A stretch of 64,000 bases of DNA from Aliivibrio sp. EL58 (GCF_900312675.1 NZ_OMPC01000009.1:868001-932000), one strand, 5' to 3'. Shown: positions 16,565 to 26,347, numbered from the stretch's first letter. A program made the numbers and translations. The notes: generated by a model from the sequence alone, not told the origin.

Positions 16565-17926
16565 TTATAGCAACTCATCACCATCGTCTTCTACTTTAGA
16601 CATCAGCTTTTTCAATCTTGCTAAATCAATCGCACTTGAACGTACTGTTAGCTTGATATGATCATATTCATATTCTTCAGTAACAACACTCATGCTTGAA
16701 CGGATTTCACCCATGATGCCTTTAGCAGTATAAGGAACAATGATCTCTTCTTCGATCATCCCTTGCTCAGAAGCCCTAACAATGTATTTATGCAATTTTG
16801 CTACATCAAGCGGATTTCGAGTGGATGTCATCATCGCATCTGGAAATTCTTCCATCAATGCTTCTTGCTCTTCAGGAGTCAGTTGATCTGATTTGTTTAA
16901 GACTAATAATTTATCAATCCCATCAACACCAACTTCGCCAAGCACTTCATGTACCACATCAAGTTGCGTTCTAAATGTCGCATCTGATGCATCAACTACA
17001 TACAAAAGTAATGACGCATCATGTGCTTCTGCTAACGTTGAATGGAATGAAGCGACAAGATCGTGCGGTAGCTTTTTAATAAAGCCAACGGTATCTGATA
17101 CTAAAATTCGAGGCTGAGTCACTGGGTACAGTGCACGTACCGTCGTATCAAGCGTTGCGAACAGCTTATCTTCAACAAGAACTTCACTGCCTGTTAATGC
17201 TCGCATCATTGATGATTTACCCGCATTGGTATAACCAACTAAAGCAACACAGAACAGCTCTGAACGTTGTTTACGGCGACCTTTTAACTCATCTTGAACA
17301 CTTTCTAGCTCACGTCTTAATTCAGCTAATTGATCTCGTACTTTACGGCGATCCAGTTCTAAATCTGTTTCACCCGCACCTTTACCCATTTGGCGTTCAT
17401 TATCACCAACGGTTGATTCTCTTAATCGCGGCGCAACATAATTAAGACGAGCCATTTCAACTTGTAATCGAGCAGTACGAGTACGAGCATGACGACTAAA
17501 GATCTCAATGATGATACCGGTGCGATCATAAACTCTCACACCTAGTTGGTTTTCTACATTACGCAGTTGTGATGGACTTAAATCACAGTCAAAAACCACC
17601 ACATCAGCACTGCCAAATGGAAGGTTTTCTGATGGAATATCGTCAAAGTCTGTTTCATCAAAAAAGTCTTCGGTATCAGCGTCATCATTCTCGCCTTGAT
17701 TACCCGTAATGTGCGCGATTTCAGCCAGTTTGCCTGCGCCCAATACATTGACTCGTTGAGTAGAGCTTTGTTTTTGTGATTGTGTGCCTACGACTTTAAA
17801 TCCTAGGGTTGTCACTAAACGACCAAGCTCTGCAAGAGAGTCTTTTGCTTCAGCACCTTTAAACTGTGGTGTACAAATGGAAATAAGTAGTGCGTGATTA
17901 AGTGATGGTTTTTCTGTTAATTTCAT
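16565..17926 (-). CDS. HflX-family GTPase
   Basis: 453 residues. The N-terminal HflX domain includes VNVLGAGKLAEI and VVVFDCDLSPSQLRNVENQL; a linker with ETDLELDRRKVRDQL follows; the GTPase domain has G1 GYTNAGKSS, G3 DTVGF and G4 NKSD. The family binds ribosomes and can split stalled or heat-damaged ones. The canonical hflX of gamma-proteobacteria normally lies next to hfq; this copy stands alone, and has an acidic insertion around residues 75-100 (DDADTEDFFDETDFDD), so it may be a second HflX-type protein. No symbol is assigned for that reason. Confidence 0.85.
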   Translation of the reverse strand: MKLTEKPSLNHALLISICTPQFKGAEAKDSLAELGRLVTTLGFKVVGTQSQKQSSTQRVNVLGAGKLAEIAHITGNQGENDDADTEDFFDETDFDDIPSENLPFGSADVVVFDCDLSPSQLRNVENQLGVRVYDRTGIIIEIFSRHARTRTARLQVEMARLNYVAPRLRESTVGDNERQMGKGAGETDLELDRRKVRDQLAELRRELESVQDELKGRRKQRSELFCVALVGYTNAGKSSMMRALTGSEVLVEDKLFATLDTTVRALYPVTQPRILVSDTVGFIKKLPHDLVASFHSTLAEAHDASLLLYVVDASDATFRTQLDVVHEVLGEVGVDGIDKLLVLNKSDQLTPEEQEALMEEFPDAMMTSTRNPLDVAKLHKYIVRASEQGMIEEEIIVPYTAKGIMGEIRSSMSVVTEEYEYDHIKLTVRSSAIDLARLKKLMSKVEDDGDELL

Positions 17927-18105
17927 GATTTCTATCTTAGTGCACCTAAGTGCAAACCTGATTTTTATCTAAAGTTACCTTGATCCTACGCTGTTATGGA
18001 TAAGCTTTATAGCGAAATAGAAAACTAAATACATATATTACTTTAATTAGTGATAAATCATTGGTATCTCATTGCAATGAAAACCACCTTTTCGATAATT
18101 TAACA

Positions 18106-18813
18106 CTACCAAGGTAATCGTTCTCCGTTATAAGCCAAAAATAAACCACTCTCTTGCGGTGTACTTGATTCTATCAATCCGATCAGATCATGTGCGACCC
18201 TCTCTGGAGTAAACAACTTTCCTTTAGAGACATTCCCTTGAAAAGGTTTAGATAATCCGGTATCTGTCGTTCCAGGATGAAGTGCTAATACCACGCCCTT
18301 CTTTATCACTCTCTGCCATTCAATTGACATGGTTTTGATGAACATGTTTAAAGCAGCTTTTGATACTCTGTAACTGTACCATCCACCCAATTGATTATCT
18401 GAAATACTACCAACCTTGGCTGAGATGACGGAAAATTTAGGTTTATCTGCCTTTTTTAGTTTTGGAGTAAAATATTTTGCTAATAATAATGTTGGTTGTG
18501 TGTTGGTAGTAATCATTTGCTGAAAATACACACTATCTAATGCAGCCAAATTTTTCTCTGGTCCTTTCTCTGGAGTATGTAGCATACCAACACAATTAAT
18601 AACCCAGTCAATATCATTGAATTGCTCACTCAAGGATTTAACCTCTTCATCATTACTCGCATCAATTTTGTGCCAAACCACTCGTGCATGGTGCCACTGT
18701 GGCTTAGTTTGTCGGTAAGTTGCATGGACCTGAGCATCAGAAAATCTGGTAAGACTCTCTTGCAGCATCGCGAATCCAATCCCTCCATTTCCCCCAACAA
18801 TCAATATTTTCAT
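18106..18813 (-). CDS. Short-chain dehydrogenase/reductase (C-factor-like)
   Basis: 235 residues. The cofactor loop is GGNGGIG at residues 7-13, with INCVGMLH for the NAG-type motif. The catalytic YSYRVSK (YxxxK) is preceded by Ser in VISAKVGSIS. This is the classical SDR layout, close to the CsgA/C-factor group. Substrate unknown. The DCC-family gene lies 36 bases downstream of the start side on the same strand, so both may share a transcript starting near 19240. Confidence 0.82.
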   Translation of the reverse strand: MKILIVGGNGGIGFAMLQESLTRFSDAQVHATYRQTKPQWHHARVVWHKIDASNDEEVKSLSEQFNDIDWVINCVGMLHTPEKGPEKNLAALDSVYFQQMITTNTQPTLLLAKYFTPKLKKADKPKFSVISAKVGSISDNQLGGWYSYRVSKAALNMFIKTMSIEWQRVIKKGVVLALHPGTTDTGLSKPFQGNVSKGKLFTPERVAHDLIGLIESSTPQESGLFLAYNGERLPW

Positions 18814-18849
18814 CGCTGTACCTCATTATGAGTATGGCAATCAACAATA

Positions 18850-19236
18850 CTATTTTGAGCAACTATTTTCATTACAACTTGAGGTTCCCGTTAGCCAGTA
18901 TGAAACGCGATAACGATTTTTTGCAAAACGAAGATAACACCAATCCGCAACGGGCTTAATAGCAGGCCAACGTAATGGAGCGTAGAGCCAACCTTTTCCA
19001 ACTAAACTCCACGCTTTATACGTTACATCTAACCCAAGAAATAGCTCACCATTTGCATTTAATCCATGCAATACAGTGTTTGCAGCGTTAGCGTCAATTT
19101 GCGGATAAGCAAAAAATTCTTCGCTATAGATATCAATTATTTTAATCTTTTGTTTCTTATCTTGCGTAATAAGTGCATTCATCTCTTTGACACACAATGG
19201 GCAAGTTCCATCATAAAAAATCGTTAACTGATACAT
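18850..19236 (-). CDS. DCC-family thiol-disulfide oxidoreductase-like protein (DUF393)
   Basis: 128 residues. The N-terminus IFYDGTCPLCVKEM carries the DxxCxxC motif that defines the family; the middle GLNANGELFLGLDVTYKAW and the C-terminal RYRVSYW also fit. The fold is thioredoxin-related and a redox role is presumed from the CxxC pair. It precedes the SDR gene on the same strand. The final residues CNENSCSK add two more Cys beyond the usual end. Confidence 0.82.
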   Translation of the reverse strand: MYQLTIFYDGTCPLCVKEMNALITQDKKQKIKIIDIYSEEFFAYPQIDANAANTVLHGLNANGELFLGLDVTYKAWSLVGKGWLYAPLRWPAIKPVADWCYLRFAKNRYRVSYWLTGTSSCNENSCSK

Positions 19237-19368
19237 ACTATTCTCTATTTTTGAATATTACTGAATTCTACGTTATTCGCTGCTTTTTAGATCAAAATAA
19301 TAGATTACTGCTTGAAAAGTATTTATTGCGAGGAAGAATAAGCTGAGGTTTTTTAGAGGCTTAAAACG

Positions 19369-19397
19369 AAAAAAACCCAGCATTTCTGCTAGGGTTT
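19369..19397 (-). terminator. Terminator of the tRNA-Ser gene
   Basis: Stem AACCCTAGCA / TGCTGGGTT with a GAAA-type loop on the minus strand, then a run of T; begins just after the tRNA 3' end. Confidence 0.8.
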
Positions 19398-19403
19398 CGA
19401 ATG

Positions 19404-19491
19404 TGGTGGTGAGTGAGAGATTCGAACTCTCGGTACGTTGCCATACACACACTTTCCAGGCGTGCTCCTTCAGCCACTCGGACAACTCACC
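19404..19491 (-). tRNA. tRNA-Ser(GGA)
   Basis: 88 bases on the minus strand with encoded CCA. Acceptor GGTGAGT pairs with ACTCACC; the anticodon loop is CTGGAAA with GGA at 19455-19457; a long variable arm follows (typical of class II tRNAs); the T-arm contains GTTCGAATC. All features of serine tRNA are present. Confidence 0.95.
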
Positions 19492-19623
19492 AAATCATTG
19501 CTCTTTTCGAGACAACGAGCGCTAATTTAATGATTTACGTAGACATGGTCAAGGAGTTTCTTTAATAACCTCAATTGTTTGCTTTATTTTTGCCCTGTTT
19601 GCCCATCTTATAAGCATAAAGTG

Positions 19624-20844
19624 CTATGCCTTATGCTTTAAATATCGGATCCAATCTTTAGCTTCTTCTGATGGATCTATTTCATCCAGCTTTTTTGCTT
19701 GTGCTAAAGCATCATTAAAGCGCGCTAATTTATAATAAAGGCGAACTTTCATTAATCGATACTCTGACTCTACTATGACTGACCTAGCACTCTCAGTACT
19801 TATTAGAGCTCGTTTATACGCTTTTTGCTGTGACTGTAGCTTAGCTAATGGCCAATAATGCTTTTTGTTTATTTTTGCTGCTTGTTGCCACACTTTCTCT
19901 GCTTTATCCCACTCTTTTGCCATTTGCCAGTAAGTGGCTTGCCTAACGATGGCTGATTCACTCTTTGTACTTGGATAGTGAATAAACATCTCCCCCATTA
20001 TTTGAGCAGCTCGATCTGGTAATTTATTTTGGCTATAGAGTTGAGATAAGGTTTTATAATCTTGGGCTTCAAATTGAATGCCTTGCTGTTTTGCCAAAGA
20101 ATAATTCACCAGTGCCTTATCTGATTTTTTCTGCTGTAATTGCGCGGCGACGAGTTGATGCCACCACATCTTTTGATTAGGTTCTAACTCAATTAATCTT
20201 TGAGCCGTTTTTTCAGCAGAGGACCAGTACGCTAATTGCAACTCACTGACTAATTGAATTTTGTATTTTTGTATTTTCTCAACTCTATTTTTAGGCACAA
20301 AGTGTCGTATATGCGTTAAGCAATTTTTCCACGCTTGTTTTTGATAGTAGCCATTGGCCAATCGTAAATATACTTCGTTTTTATTCGATGTTAATTCAGC
20401 GCGTTGCTTATCTGATTTTGTTGGGTACTCAGTTATTAGTAAGTGTTGATAATGCGTTATCGCTGGTGAGAATTGATGGTCAGAATAATAAATATCCGCC
20501 AACATCTTTTCTGTTTGCCACTGCGATTGTTTATCAAGTGCCGCCAAAGATACAGATTTAGCTAACTCTGCAATCGCTTTTTTTTCTTGCTCATTTTGCC
20601 AATAGAAAACCCCTAAGACTCTTGCTATATACGCTTGGTCAAACTTTGCAGTTGGTGTTAATGGGGCTAATACATCAATCGCTTCCGCCAATTTACCTTC
20701 TTGCTGAAGCTGACTGGCATACTGAATTTTCTTGGCATGATAACGGCTCAGATCCGCCGCTTGTATTTGCCCTACGGTAAGCAAAAAGCTTACGGCTAGC
20801 CCATAACTCACAAAACGAAATAATGATACGATATGTTTTTTCAT
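19624..20844 (-). CDS. TPR-repeat periplasmic protein of the TonB2 cluster
   Basis: 406 residues with a signal peptide ending near IQAADL. The body is helical with several tetratricopeptide-like pairs (for example KIQYASQLQQEGKLAEAIDVL and RFNDALAQAKKLDEIDP). It overlaps the tonB2 stop by 4 bases (ATGA), so it is the last gene of the operon. A TPR protein is commonly found at this place in vibrio TonB2 clusters; it is thought to scaffold or assist the energy-transduction complex, but no activity can be read here. Confidence 0.8.
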   Translation of the reverse strand: MKKHIVSLFRFVSYGLAVSFLLTVGQIQAADLSRYHAKKIQYASQLQQEGKLAEAIDVLAPLTPTAKFDQAYIARVLGVFYWQNEQEKKAIAELAKSVSLAALDKQSQWQTEKMLADIYYSDHQFSPAITHYQHLLITEYPTKSDKQRAELTSNKNEVYLRLANGYYQKQAWKNCLTHIRHFVPKNRVEKIQKYKIQLVSELQLAYWSSAEKTAQRLIELEPNQKMWWHQLVAAQLQQKKSDKALVNYSLAKQQGIQFEAQDYKTLSQLYSQNKLPDRAAQIMGEMFIHYPSTKSESAIVRQATYWQMAKEWDKAEKVWQQAAKINKKHYWPLAKLQSQQKAYKRALISTESARSVIVESEYRLMKVRLYYKLARFNDALAQAKKLDEIDPSEEAKDWIRYLKHKA

Positions 20845-21458
20845 GGATTTAATCGATACTCCAACCTAACCGTCTGACCTGGCTGAATGATTGCTTTTCC
20901 TTTTACCAGCTTAGGTTGATATTTCCATTGCTTTAAAGCCTGAATAGCAGGGCGAACAAACACTCGACTTGGCTCCGCTTCAATGCTTTCAATATCCGTA
21001 GGCTTTCCTAATTCATCAATAGTGAAACGCAAAATAACATACCCTTCCATTTTTCGTTTTAAGGCTCTCGATGGGTATTTAGGCTCAACTCGATATAACG
21101 GCATCGCTTGCTGGTTTTGGCCTAGCCCTTCAAACGATGGCAGTGACACTGCGACATTTAGCCCTATCTCTCCTAATTCAACAGAAGGCATTGTTGTCTC
21201 TTTTTCTATATCCACATTTGATACTTGTGATGATAGTTTTGATTGAGATTGAGGTGCGCTGGGTGTTTTGGGTGGTTCAGGTAATTGACGAATACGACGT
21301 TGGCTTTGTGAGTCTGGCTCAGTCATTATCACATCGAACTGTAAGGTCGCGCTCGTTGCTGTGCTATTTTTAGTCTGAATGGTCATCCAAGCCATGAAAC
21401 TAAACAAAGCAAGTGTCATTACGATAGCAAGAATAAGAGCAAGCAAACTACGAAGCAT
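20841..21458 (-). CDS. tonB2: TonB2-type energy transducer
   Basis: 205 residues. One N-terminal membrane helix (LLALILAIVMTLALFSFMAW), a short Pro-rich spacer (LPEPPKTPSAPQ) and a C-terminal TonB domain with VEPKYPSRALKRKMEGYVILRF and LKQWKYQP. The spacer is short, as is usual for TonB2 compared with TonB1. It passes proton-motive-force energy from ExbB2-ExbD2 to outer-membrane receptors for siderophores and similar ligands. Start ATG shares a base with the exbD2 stop. Confidence 0.9.
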   Translation of the reverse strand: MLRSLLALILAIVMTLALFSFMAWMTIQTKNSTATSATLQFDVIMTEPDSQSQRRIRQLPEPPKTPSAPQSQSKLSSQVSNVDIEKETTMPSVELGEIGLNVAVSLPSFEGLGQNQQAMPLYRVEPKYPSRALKRKMEGYVILRFTIDELGKPTDIESIEAEPSRVFVRPAIQALKQWKYQPKLVKGKAIIQPGQTVRLEYRLNP

Positions 21459-21862
21459 TATTTTGACTCCGTAGCCAAAGCGATGCTTTCTATACCGACA
21501 CCTTTTGCTGCATCCATCACCGAAACTACGGTGCCATTATAAGCGTGTTTATCCGCTTGGATCACCAAACTAGCTTGTGGATTATCAAGATGAAGAGAAG
21601 ATAACATCGCTTCTACTCGCTCAATATCCACACGGCGTTTATCAATGAAAATTTGATTGTTCGCGGTAATCGCTACAAAAATCCCCACCTCTTTTTGAGC
21701 GATAGAATGAGCGGCTTGAGGACGATTAACTTCCACTCCTGATTCTCGCACAAAAGAGCTAGTTACTATGAAAAAGATCAACATAATAAAGACGATATCT
21801 AACATTGGTGTAAGATCGATACTCGCTTCTTCTTTGGCTTTTGTTCGACGAATTATGCGCAT
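21458..21862 (-). CDS. exbD2: ExbD2-type proton channel subunit
   Basis: 134 residues. A single helix contains the essential Asp in LTPMLDIVFIMLIFFIV, followed by a periplasmic domain ending in GIESIALATE. It overlaps exbB2 by 10 bases. It works with ExbB2 and TtpC to energise TonB2. Confidence 0.92.
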   Translation of the reverse strand: MRIIRRTKAKEEASIDLTPMLDIVFIMLIFFIVTSSFVRESGVEVNRPQAAHSIAQKEVGIFVAITANNQIFIDKRRVDIERVEAMLSSLHLDNPQASLVIQADKHAYNGTVVSVMDAAKGVGIESIALATESK

Positions 21863-22389
21863 TCGTCACTCCTTAATGCTTGTTCTAACCGATATTCGTA
21901 TCGAGTGATGACTTTTAATAATCTTGCGTGTGCAAATAATCCCACCAGTGCCGCGACCATTCCCGCCATTGTGGGTAGTGTCGCCATTGATATGCCTGAT
22001 GCCATAAGCTTAGGATCGCTACTGCCTTGTTGCGCCATAATATCAAATACGGAGATCATCCCAGTCACCGTTCCTAGCAATCCAATCATGGGGCACAAGC
22101 TGACCAGTACTTTGAGTAAACTTAGGTGGCGATAAAGTTGAGCATTCGCTAATTGCAATATGCCTTCTTTGTTAGCAATCGCATACCAAGAAGTTCTATC
22201 CTTGCGGTTTTCCCACTGTTCTAGCCATTGCTTTTTATGTTTTGGAAACGTAAATAGTAGAAATAATATTCGCTCAATCACTAAGAACCATCCCATAAGC
22301 ACGATAGCCATCAACCACCACAGTACCACCCCACCCTGTGACATAAAGTCACTAATGGCAGGAAAGTAGTGGCTAAATAACTCAAGCAT
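21853..22389 (-). CDS. exbB2: ExbB2-type proton channel subunit
   Basis: 178 residues, with three membrane helices and the conserved MotA/TolQ/ExbB segment LVSLCPMIGLLGTVTGMI, followed by GISMATLPTMAGMVAALVGL. Shorter than ExbB1 types, as usual for ExbB2. Overlaps the ttpC stop by 8 bases. Confidence 0.92.
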   Translation of the reverse strand: MLELFSHYFPAISDFMSQGGVVLWWLMAIVLMGWFLVIERILFLLFTFPKHKKQWLEQWENRKDRTSWYAIANKEGILQLANAQLYRHLSLLKVLVSLCPMIGLLGTVTGMISVFDIMAQQGSSDPKLMASGISMATLPTMAGMVAALVGLFAHARLLKVITRYEYRLEQALRSDECA

Positions 22390-23701
22390 TGTCGCTCTCA
22401 GCTTTTGCAGCGACTAGACTTACCCCTTGTTTTTCTAAAACGGCATTAATACTGTCTGCGCGACTAGAAAGTAAATTATGAGCCAACAATAATGGCATTG
22501 CCGCCACTAGGCCTAATACTGTTGTGGTTAGTGCCATAGAGATCCCACCAGCCATCACTTTTGGATCGCCATTACCAAATTGAGTGATTACTTGAAAAGT
22601 CTCAATCATGCCAGTTACTGTGCCTAATAAGCCCAACATAGGTGCTAATGCCGCTAAAAGCTTTAGCATGGATAGACCTTTTTCTAACCCCTGTTGCTCA
22701 TCCATAATCGTTTCAAGTAAGCGCAATTCTAAAGACTCTAACGTTTGACGTTTTTCTTTGTCATAAACCGATAAAATACGTCCTAATGGATTGTTATCTG
22801 GTTCATTCGGCTTACGTATTTGCTTAGTAATTTGCATTTGAATTCGTAATAAAACGGCCCCACGATAGAGCGAAATCACTAAACCAATCGCTAATAAGCC
22901 TAAGATAATTTGACCAACGATACCCGCTTGCTCAATACGCTGGGTTAGCGTTGGTTGCTCAGCGTATTGAGTTAACAACCCTCCTCTAGTGACGTCGACT
23001 AATAATGAAGAGGCGTTAACATTAGATAGTGTCGGGGCGTCTTCTGGATAACGAGAATACGATTCAGCTTGAGGTTGTATACGATCCCATTTCATATAGC
23101 CTTGTTCAGAAAGTAACCCCATATCACCAATACGAAGCATCGGCTCTTCAACGACAATGCCATCCCCTTGCAGTCGTTGGACATTAATCAATTCGATGTG
23201 TTTACTCTGCTCAATGTAAGCAAGCATGCTATTCACGTACTGAGATAATACGGTGATAGACGGTAATGCATCAGTATTAATAACGCTTTCAATTGGCGTT
23301 ACATTTACCCCTTCACTTGGTTGAATAAAGGAAGCCATTATCGTATTTTTGGTCGTTGCCGCCCCTTGACGAACAACACCAAAGACTTCTCCGAGACTGC
23401 CTGTTTCTATCTGTAGCTGTTTTTCTAGCTCAACCAGCGTTTTTTCATTATGGCTAAAAGTAGAACTTAATTTATCGGTTTCTTTTTCTACCTTTTTGAT
23501 TGAACGCTTTAATGTCGTAAGCTGGCGCTCTAACTCTAAACGAGTCTGTTTTATCTTTTGAGTTCGGGTTCTATCTTGTTGCTGTTGCTCTTTCTGGCTG
23601 GTTTTTGCTTTGTTATCTAATTGCGAAAGATCATTAGCCTGAACCGATAATAGTGAGCTTGAAATAATAAAAAATAAGGCCATAACTAAAGAAATACGCA
23701 T
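22382..23701 (-). CDS. ttpC: TtpC-like MotA/TolQ/ExbB protein of the TonB2 system
   Basis: 439 residues. Signal peptide, a long coiled-coil periplasmic part (residues 25-110), then a membrane domain with ALAPMLGLLGTVTGMIETF and GGISMALTTTVLGLVAAMPLL, the ExbB-type channel segment. In other vibrios the product, TtpC, is needed for TonB2 function as a fourth component. Its start overlaps the DUF3450 stop (ATGA). Confidence 0.9.
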   Translation of the reverse strand: MRISLVMALFFIISSSLLSVQANDLSQLDNKAKTSQKEQQQQDRTRTQKIKQTRLELERQLTTLKRSIKKVEKETDKLSSTFSHNEKTLVELEKQLQIETGSLGEVFGVVRQGAATTKNTIMASFIQPSEGVNVTPIESVINTDALPSITVLSQYVNSMLAYIEQSKHIELINVQRLQGDGIVVEEPMLRIGDMGLLSEQGYMKWDRIQPQAESYSRYPEDAPTLSNVNASSLLVDVTRGGLLTQYAEQPTLTQRIEQAGIVGQIILGLLAIGLVISLYRGAVLLRIQMQITKQIRKPNEPDNNPLGRILSVYDKEKRQTLESLELRLLETIMDEQQGLEKGLSMLKLLAALAPMLGLLGTVTGMIETFQVITQFGNGDPKVMAGGISMALTTTVLGLVAAMPLLLAHNLLSSRADSINAVLEKQGVSLVAAKAESDNA

Positions 23702-24495
23702 CAGTTATTCTCCTTATTTAAAGACTTAGTGTTAGATGAAATCGAAAGTGGTAAGCGTAATAGTTGAGGTGTTTTGTGTTTGTTGGCTATATCAAACGCC
23801 AGATTAACGTCATTGAGTTCATCCGTCGTCATCACCTGCCACGTATGTGACTCTTGTGACCAAAGCCAAGCTTGTTTGTTATCAATGCTTCGAGCAATCA
23901 ATATAACTCGCCCAATATTCAACTGTTCAACGACTCTTTTACTGCCATCATTAAGGGTAATCTCTTGTTGATAAGTTCCCATTTTATAGCCGTAATCCAT
24001 CTCTATTTGAAATGCTTCTAATAACCTACGAAATTTTTCAGCATCGCTAATATCCGCTCGGATCATTAATTCATTGAGTTGATTAAGACGATCTGATCTT
24101 GCATTAAAGCGAATAGGTAAATCGGAATGCAAAATACGCTCTAATTCATTTAGCATTTGGTACATCAAAGGGATAATCCCCTGACGCGTCGCTTCTATTT
24201 GTGTAATTTGAGTATTCAACTGTTGTTTTTCACTTTCTTGAGAATGCACCAGTTGAGTTAAATGATCGCGATAAATACTTAAGTTGGATAACGTCTCGTT
24301 TGCCTGCTCTATCTGATTTTGAAGATCTAAAATTTGCTGAGCTTCTTTATCAATATGCTGCTGAGTTTTCAAAGAGGAGTGGTTAGTTTTAGCTTCTATT
24401 GCCTGAGCTTGAGTCAGTGGATTCGCTGAAACCGTCGATATGCCAATAAAACCAATGACGCTAAGCGCCAGCATTGCTAAAAAATGTTTTTTCAT
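23701..24495 (-). CDS. DUF3450 periplasmic protein, first gene of the TonB2 operon
   Basis: 264 residues from the ATG at 24495; the longer reading to 24528 is less likely because the signal peptide (KKHFLAMLALSVIGFIGI) starts here. After cleavage near VSA, a long coiled coil (residues 35-105) precedes a compact C-terminal domain with NDGSKRVVEQLNIGRV and LWSQESHTW. DUF3450 genes are regularly found just before ttpC. Role in the complex is not established. Confidence 0.82.
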   Translation of the reverse strand: MKKHFLAMLALSVIGFIGISTVSANPLTQAQAIEAKTNHSSLKTQQHIDKEAQQILDLQNQIEQANETLSNLSIYRDHLTQLVHSQESEKQQLNTQITQIEATRQGIIPLMYQMLNELERILHSDLPIRFNARSDRLNQLNELMIRADISDAEKFRRLLEAFQIEMDYGYKMGTYQQEITLNDGSKRVVEQLNIGRVILIARSIDNKQAWLWSQESHTWQVMTTDELNDVNLAFDIANKHKTPQLLRLPLSISSNTKSLNKENN

Positions 24496-24568
24496 TAGTC
24501 CGTTAATCTTTATAAATACGCTAGGCAAAGAATAGCACTTTTGCTCAAAACATTTGAGTATTCAGATA

Positions 24569-24598
24569 CAAAAAAGCCAGCAGTTAACTGCTGGCTCT
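24569..24598 (-). terminator. Terminator after alaE
   Basis: Perfect stem GCCAGCAG / CTGCTGGC around TTAA, with a run of T on the minus strand. Confidence 0.85.
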
Positions 24599-24620
24599 AA
24601 ATATTGAAATAATATCTTCA

Positions 24621-25073
24621 TTAATGTGGTTGTGGTGTGTGTCCAGGAACTTTGAATGCTTTACGACACGCATCCAAAAAGTAACCGTAGAAAACCCCCA
24701 TAACGCATGAAACTGCGGCATTACTTGATACTGCTGTAATGATCTGATCAGTACTTGCACCAACGGCAAATAATATCCCAGCATATACTGGCGATTGAAA
24801 CAGTACATAAGCAGTTAAGTCAGCCATATTCTTCATGTATGACGATGATGATAAACGTAAACCTTGACGAAGCATAAAGTCACGGAATACACCATAAGGC
24901 CATGCGATGGCGATATTAACAGGAATAGAAAGCATTCGAGAAGCGAGTGATTGCTCAAATGTCATTCCTGAAACTAAAATTTCAATAAACATGCCCGTAA
25001 TAAAACAAAAAACCACCATTGCAAATGTATCCGCCGCTGCATTTCGGATACAAAATGGCCCTTTCTTAGACAT
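24621..25073 (-). CDS. alaE: AlaE-type L-alanine exporter
   Basis: 150 residues from the ATG at 25073, with GGAGAG 9 bases upstream; a GTG at 25094 is less likely. The start [20 protein letters not shown], the middle [12 protein letters not shown] and [17 protein letters not shown] match AlaE of E. coli closely. Four helices. It exports L-alanine to keep the internal level in check when peptides are taken up. Confidence 0.88.
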   Translation of the reverse strand: MSKKGPFCIRNAAADTFAMVVFCFITGMFIEILVSGMTFEQSLASRMLSIPVNIAIAWPYGVFRDFMLRQGLRLSSSSYMKNMADLTAYVLFQSPVYAGILFAVGASTDQIITAVSSNAAVSCVMGVFYGYFLDACRKAFKVPGHTPQPH

Positions 25074-25382
25074 TAACTTTCTCTCTCCAACCACAATAAA
25101 TTAGATTAATGAACTGCTAGATTGATAATTTAGCAGTCGATAGAACTAGGCAGGAATACCTAACTAGTAATTATCGCTATTAAACCACAATGTTATTAGA
25201 ATTAGATCTCGAAGTTGAGTTAATGTAGTAAACTTACAACTACTTTCGCTCTGAAATTCAGATTTTTCCGCTACCGCCTTTTTTCGTAAGTAAATTACCA
25301 ACAAAATTGAAACATATTTCATTTCAGACAAGGAGAAAAGTTCTTGATACAATAAAGAAAACTTGAATGAAATGAGAATATT

Positions 25383-25973
25383 ATGTCTTTATCACTTACG
25401 GCGATTCTTTCAAATCCTGAACTAGAAAATAAACTGCTAACTGAAGCGCAAACTCAAGGTTTTGTTGCAGCAATGGCTGCGGCACCAAACCTGATTAGCC
25501 CTAATGAATGGCTAGCGTTTTTGTGGGGTGGTGAAGAAACCTCACCGTTCACTACTGCTGAAGAGCTAGAAGCTTATGCTAATGCTGTGGTTAACTTATG
25601 GAATGAATACCGCGAAGCCTTTCTTTCTGGTCAGTGGCAATGGCCTGAAGCCTGTCAGCTTGATGATGAAGAAATTGTAACTGCACAAACTCGTCAGTTT
25701 TCTGAAGGTTTATTGCAAGGCTGGCAGTTAACGCGTGACGATTGGGAAACGCTAATGCCAGAAGAGAGCGAAAACAATGCTCTATTAGGCGGCGTATTAC
25801 TTTCTATCAGCATGCTTTTTGATCCTGAAACTGCCCTGTCTACGCTTAAAGAACAAGGTATTGAAGGTTTAGATGAGTTTGTAGAAATTTACAAAGCAGT
25901 TCCTATGATGCTTTGTGGCTTAACAATGCGTGGCTATGAACTTGCTGAAGCTGATGCCGAAAAAGAAGCGTAA
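25383..25973 (+). CDS. UPF0149/YecA-YgfB family protein
   Basis: 196 residues, acidic, all-helical. Features of the family include NEWLAFLWGG, RQFSEGLLQGWQ and GGVLLSISMLFDPE. It lacks the C-terminal SEC-C zinc motif that some members carry. Soluble cytoplasmic protein of unknown role. Single gene with its own terminator. Confidence 0.8.
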   Translation: MSLSLTAILSNPELENKLLTEAQTQGFVAAMAAAPNLISPNEWLAFLWGGEETSPFTTAEELEAYANAVVNLWNEYREAFLSGQWQWPEACQLDDEEIVTAQTRQFSEGLLQGWQLTRDDWETLMPEESENNALLGGVLLSISMLFDPETALSTLKEQGIEGLDEFVEIYKAVPMMLCGLTMRGYELAEADAEKEA

Positions 25974-25996
25974 TCTTGCTTTAACATCGATTAAAT

Positions 25997-26028
25997 AAAA
26001 ATGGCGACCAAATTGGTCGCCATTTTTT
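25997..26028 (+). terminator. Rho-independent terminator
   Basis: Stem AAATGGCGACCA / TGGTCGCCATTT followed by T-run, 25 bases after the YecA-family stop. Confidence 0.88.
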
Positions 26029-26084
26029 CATCTGCAATATAGATCTATACCCCCTTCAAGTACCTTTTCTAGGTAATCTTCATT

Positions 26085-26101
26085 GTGGCGTAAAATGGTA
26101 A
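26085..26101 (-). promoter_or_regulatory. Shared 17-bp motif, site E
   Basis: Minus strand reads TTACCATTTTACGCCAC, two mismatches from TTACCATTTYGCGCCAA. It lies about 100 bases before the small ORF and about 300 before the DUF3332 gene. Confidence 0.5.
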
Positions 26102-26185
26102 ATATCATTTTTATTTCAACGTATCATTCATTTCATCAAATAACATTAATCAGGAAACGGATGCCACTAACTGTTGGGAAATACA

Positions 26186-26347
26186 ATGACATTAAGCGAT
26201 TTTAAACACACTGATATATTTCAAATTTTAAAAGTCTCTAAAGAATTAATAATTTCAGTCACTAACTTCACAATCAAAATAAGTTTATCAATATTTAAGT
26301 TTTTCACTTGGATAGTAGCATCGACTTATAACTACGTTATGAAATAG
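26186..26347 (+). CDS. Possible small protein (53 aa)
   Basis: ATG at 26186 with a weak GGGA 10 bases upstream. The product MTLSDFKHTDIFQILK... has an amphipathic or weakly hydrophobic middle (ISVTNFTIKISLSIFKFFTWIV). It could be a real membrane-associated peptide or chance. Support is codon-neutral, so confidence is low. Confidence 0.25.
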   Translation: MTLSDFKHTDIFQILKVSKELIISVTNFTIKISLSIFKFFTWIVASTYNYVMK

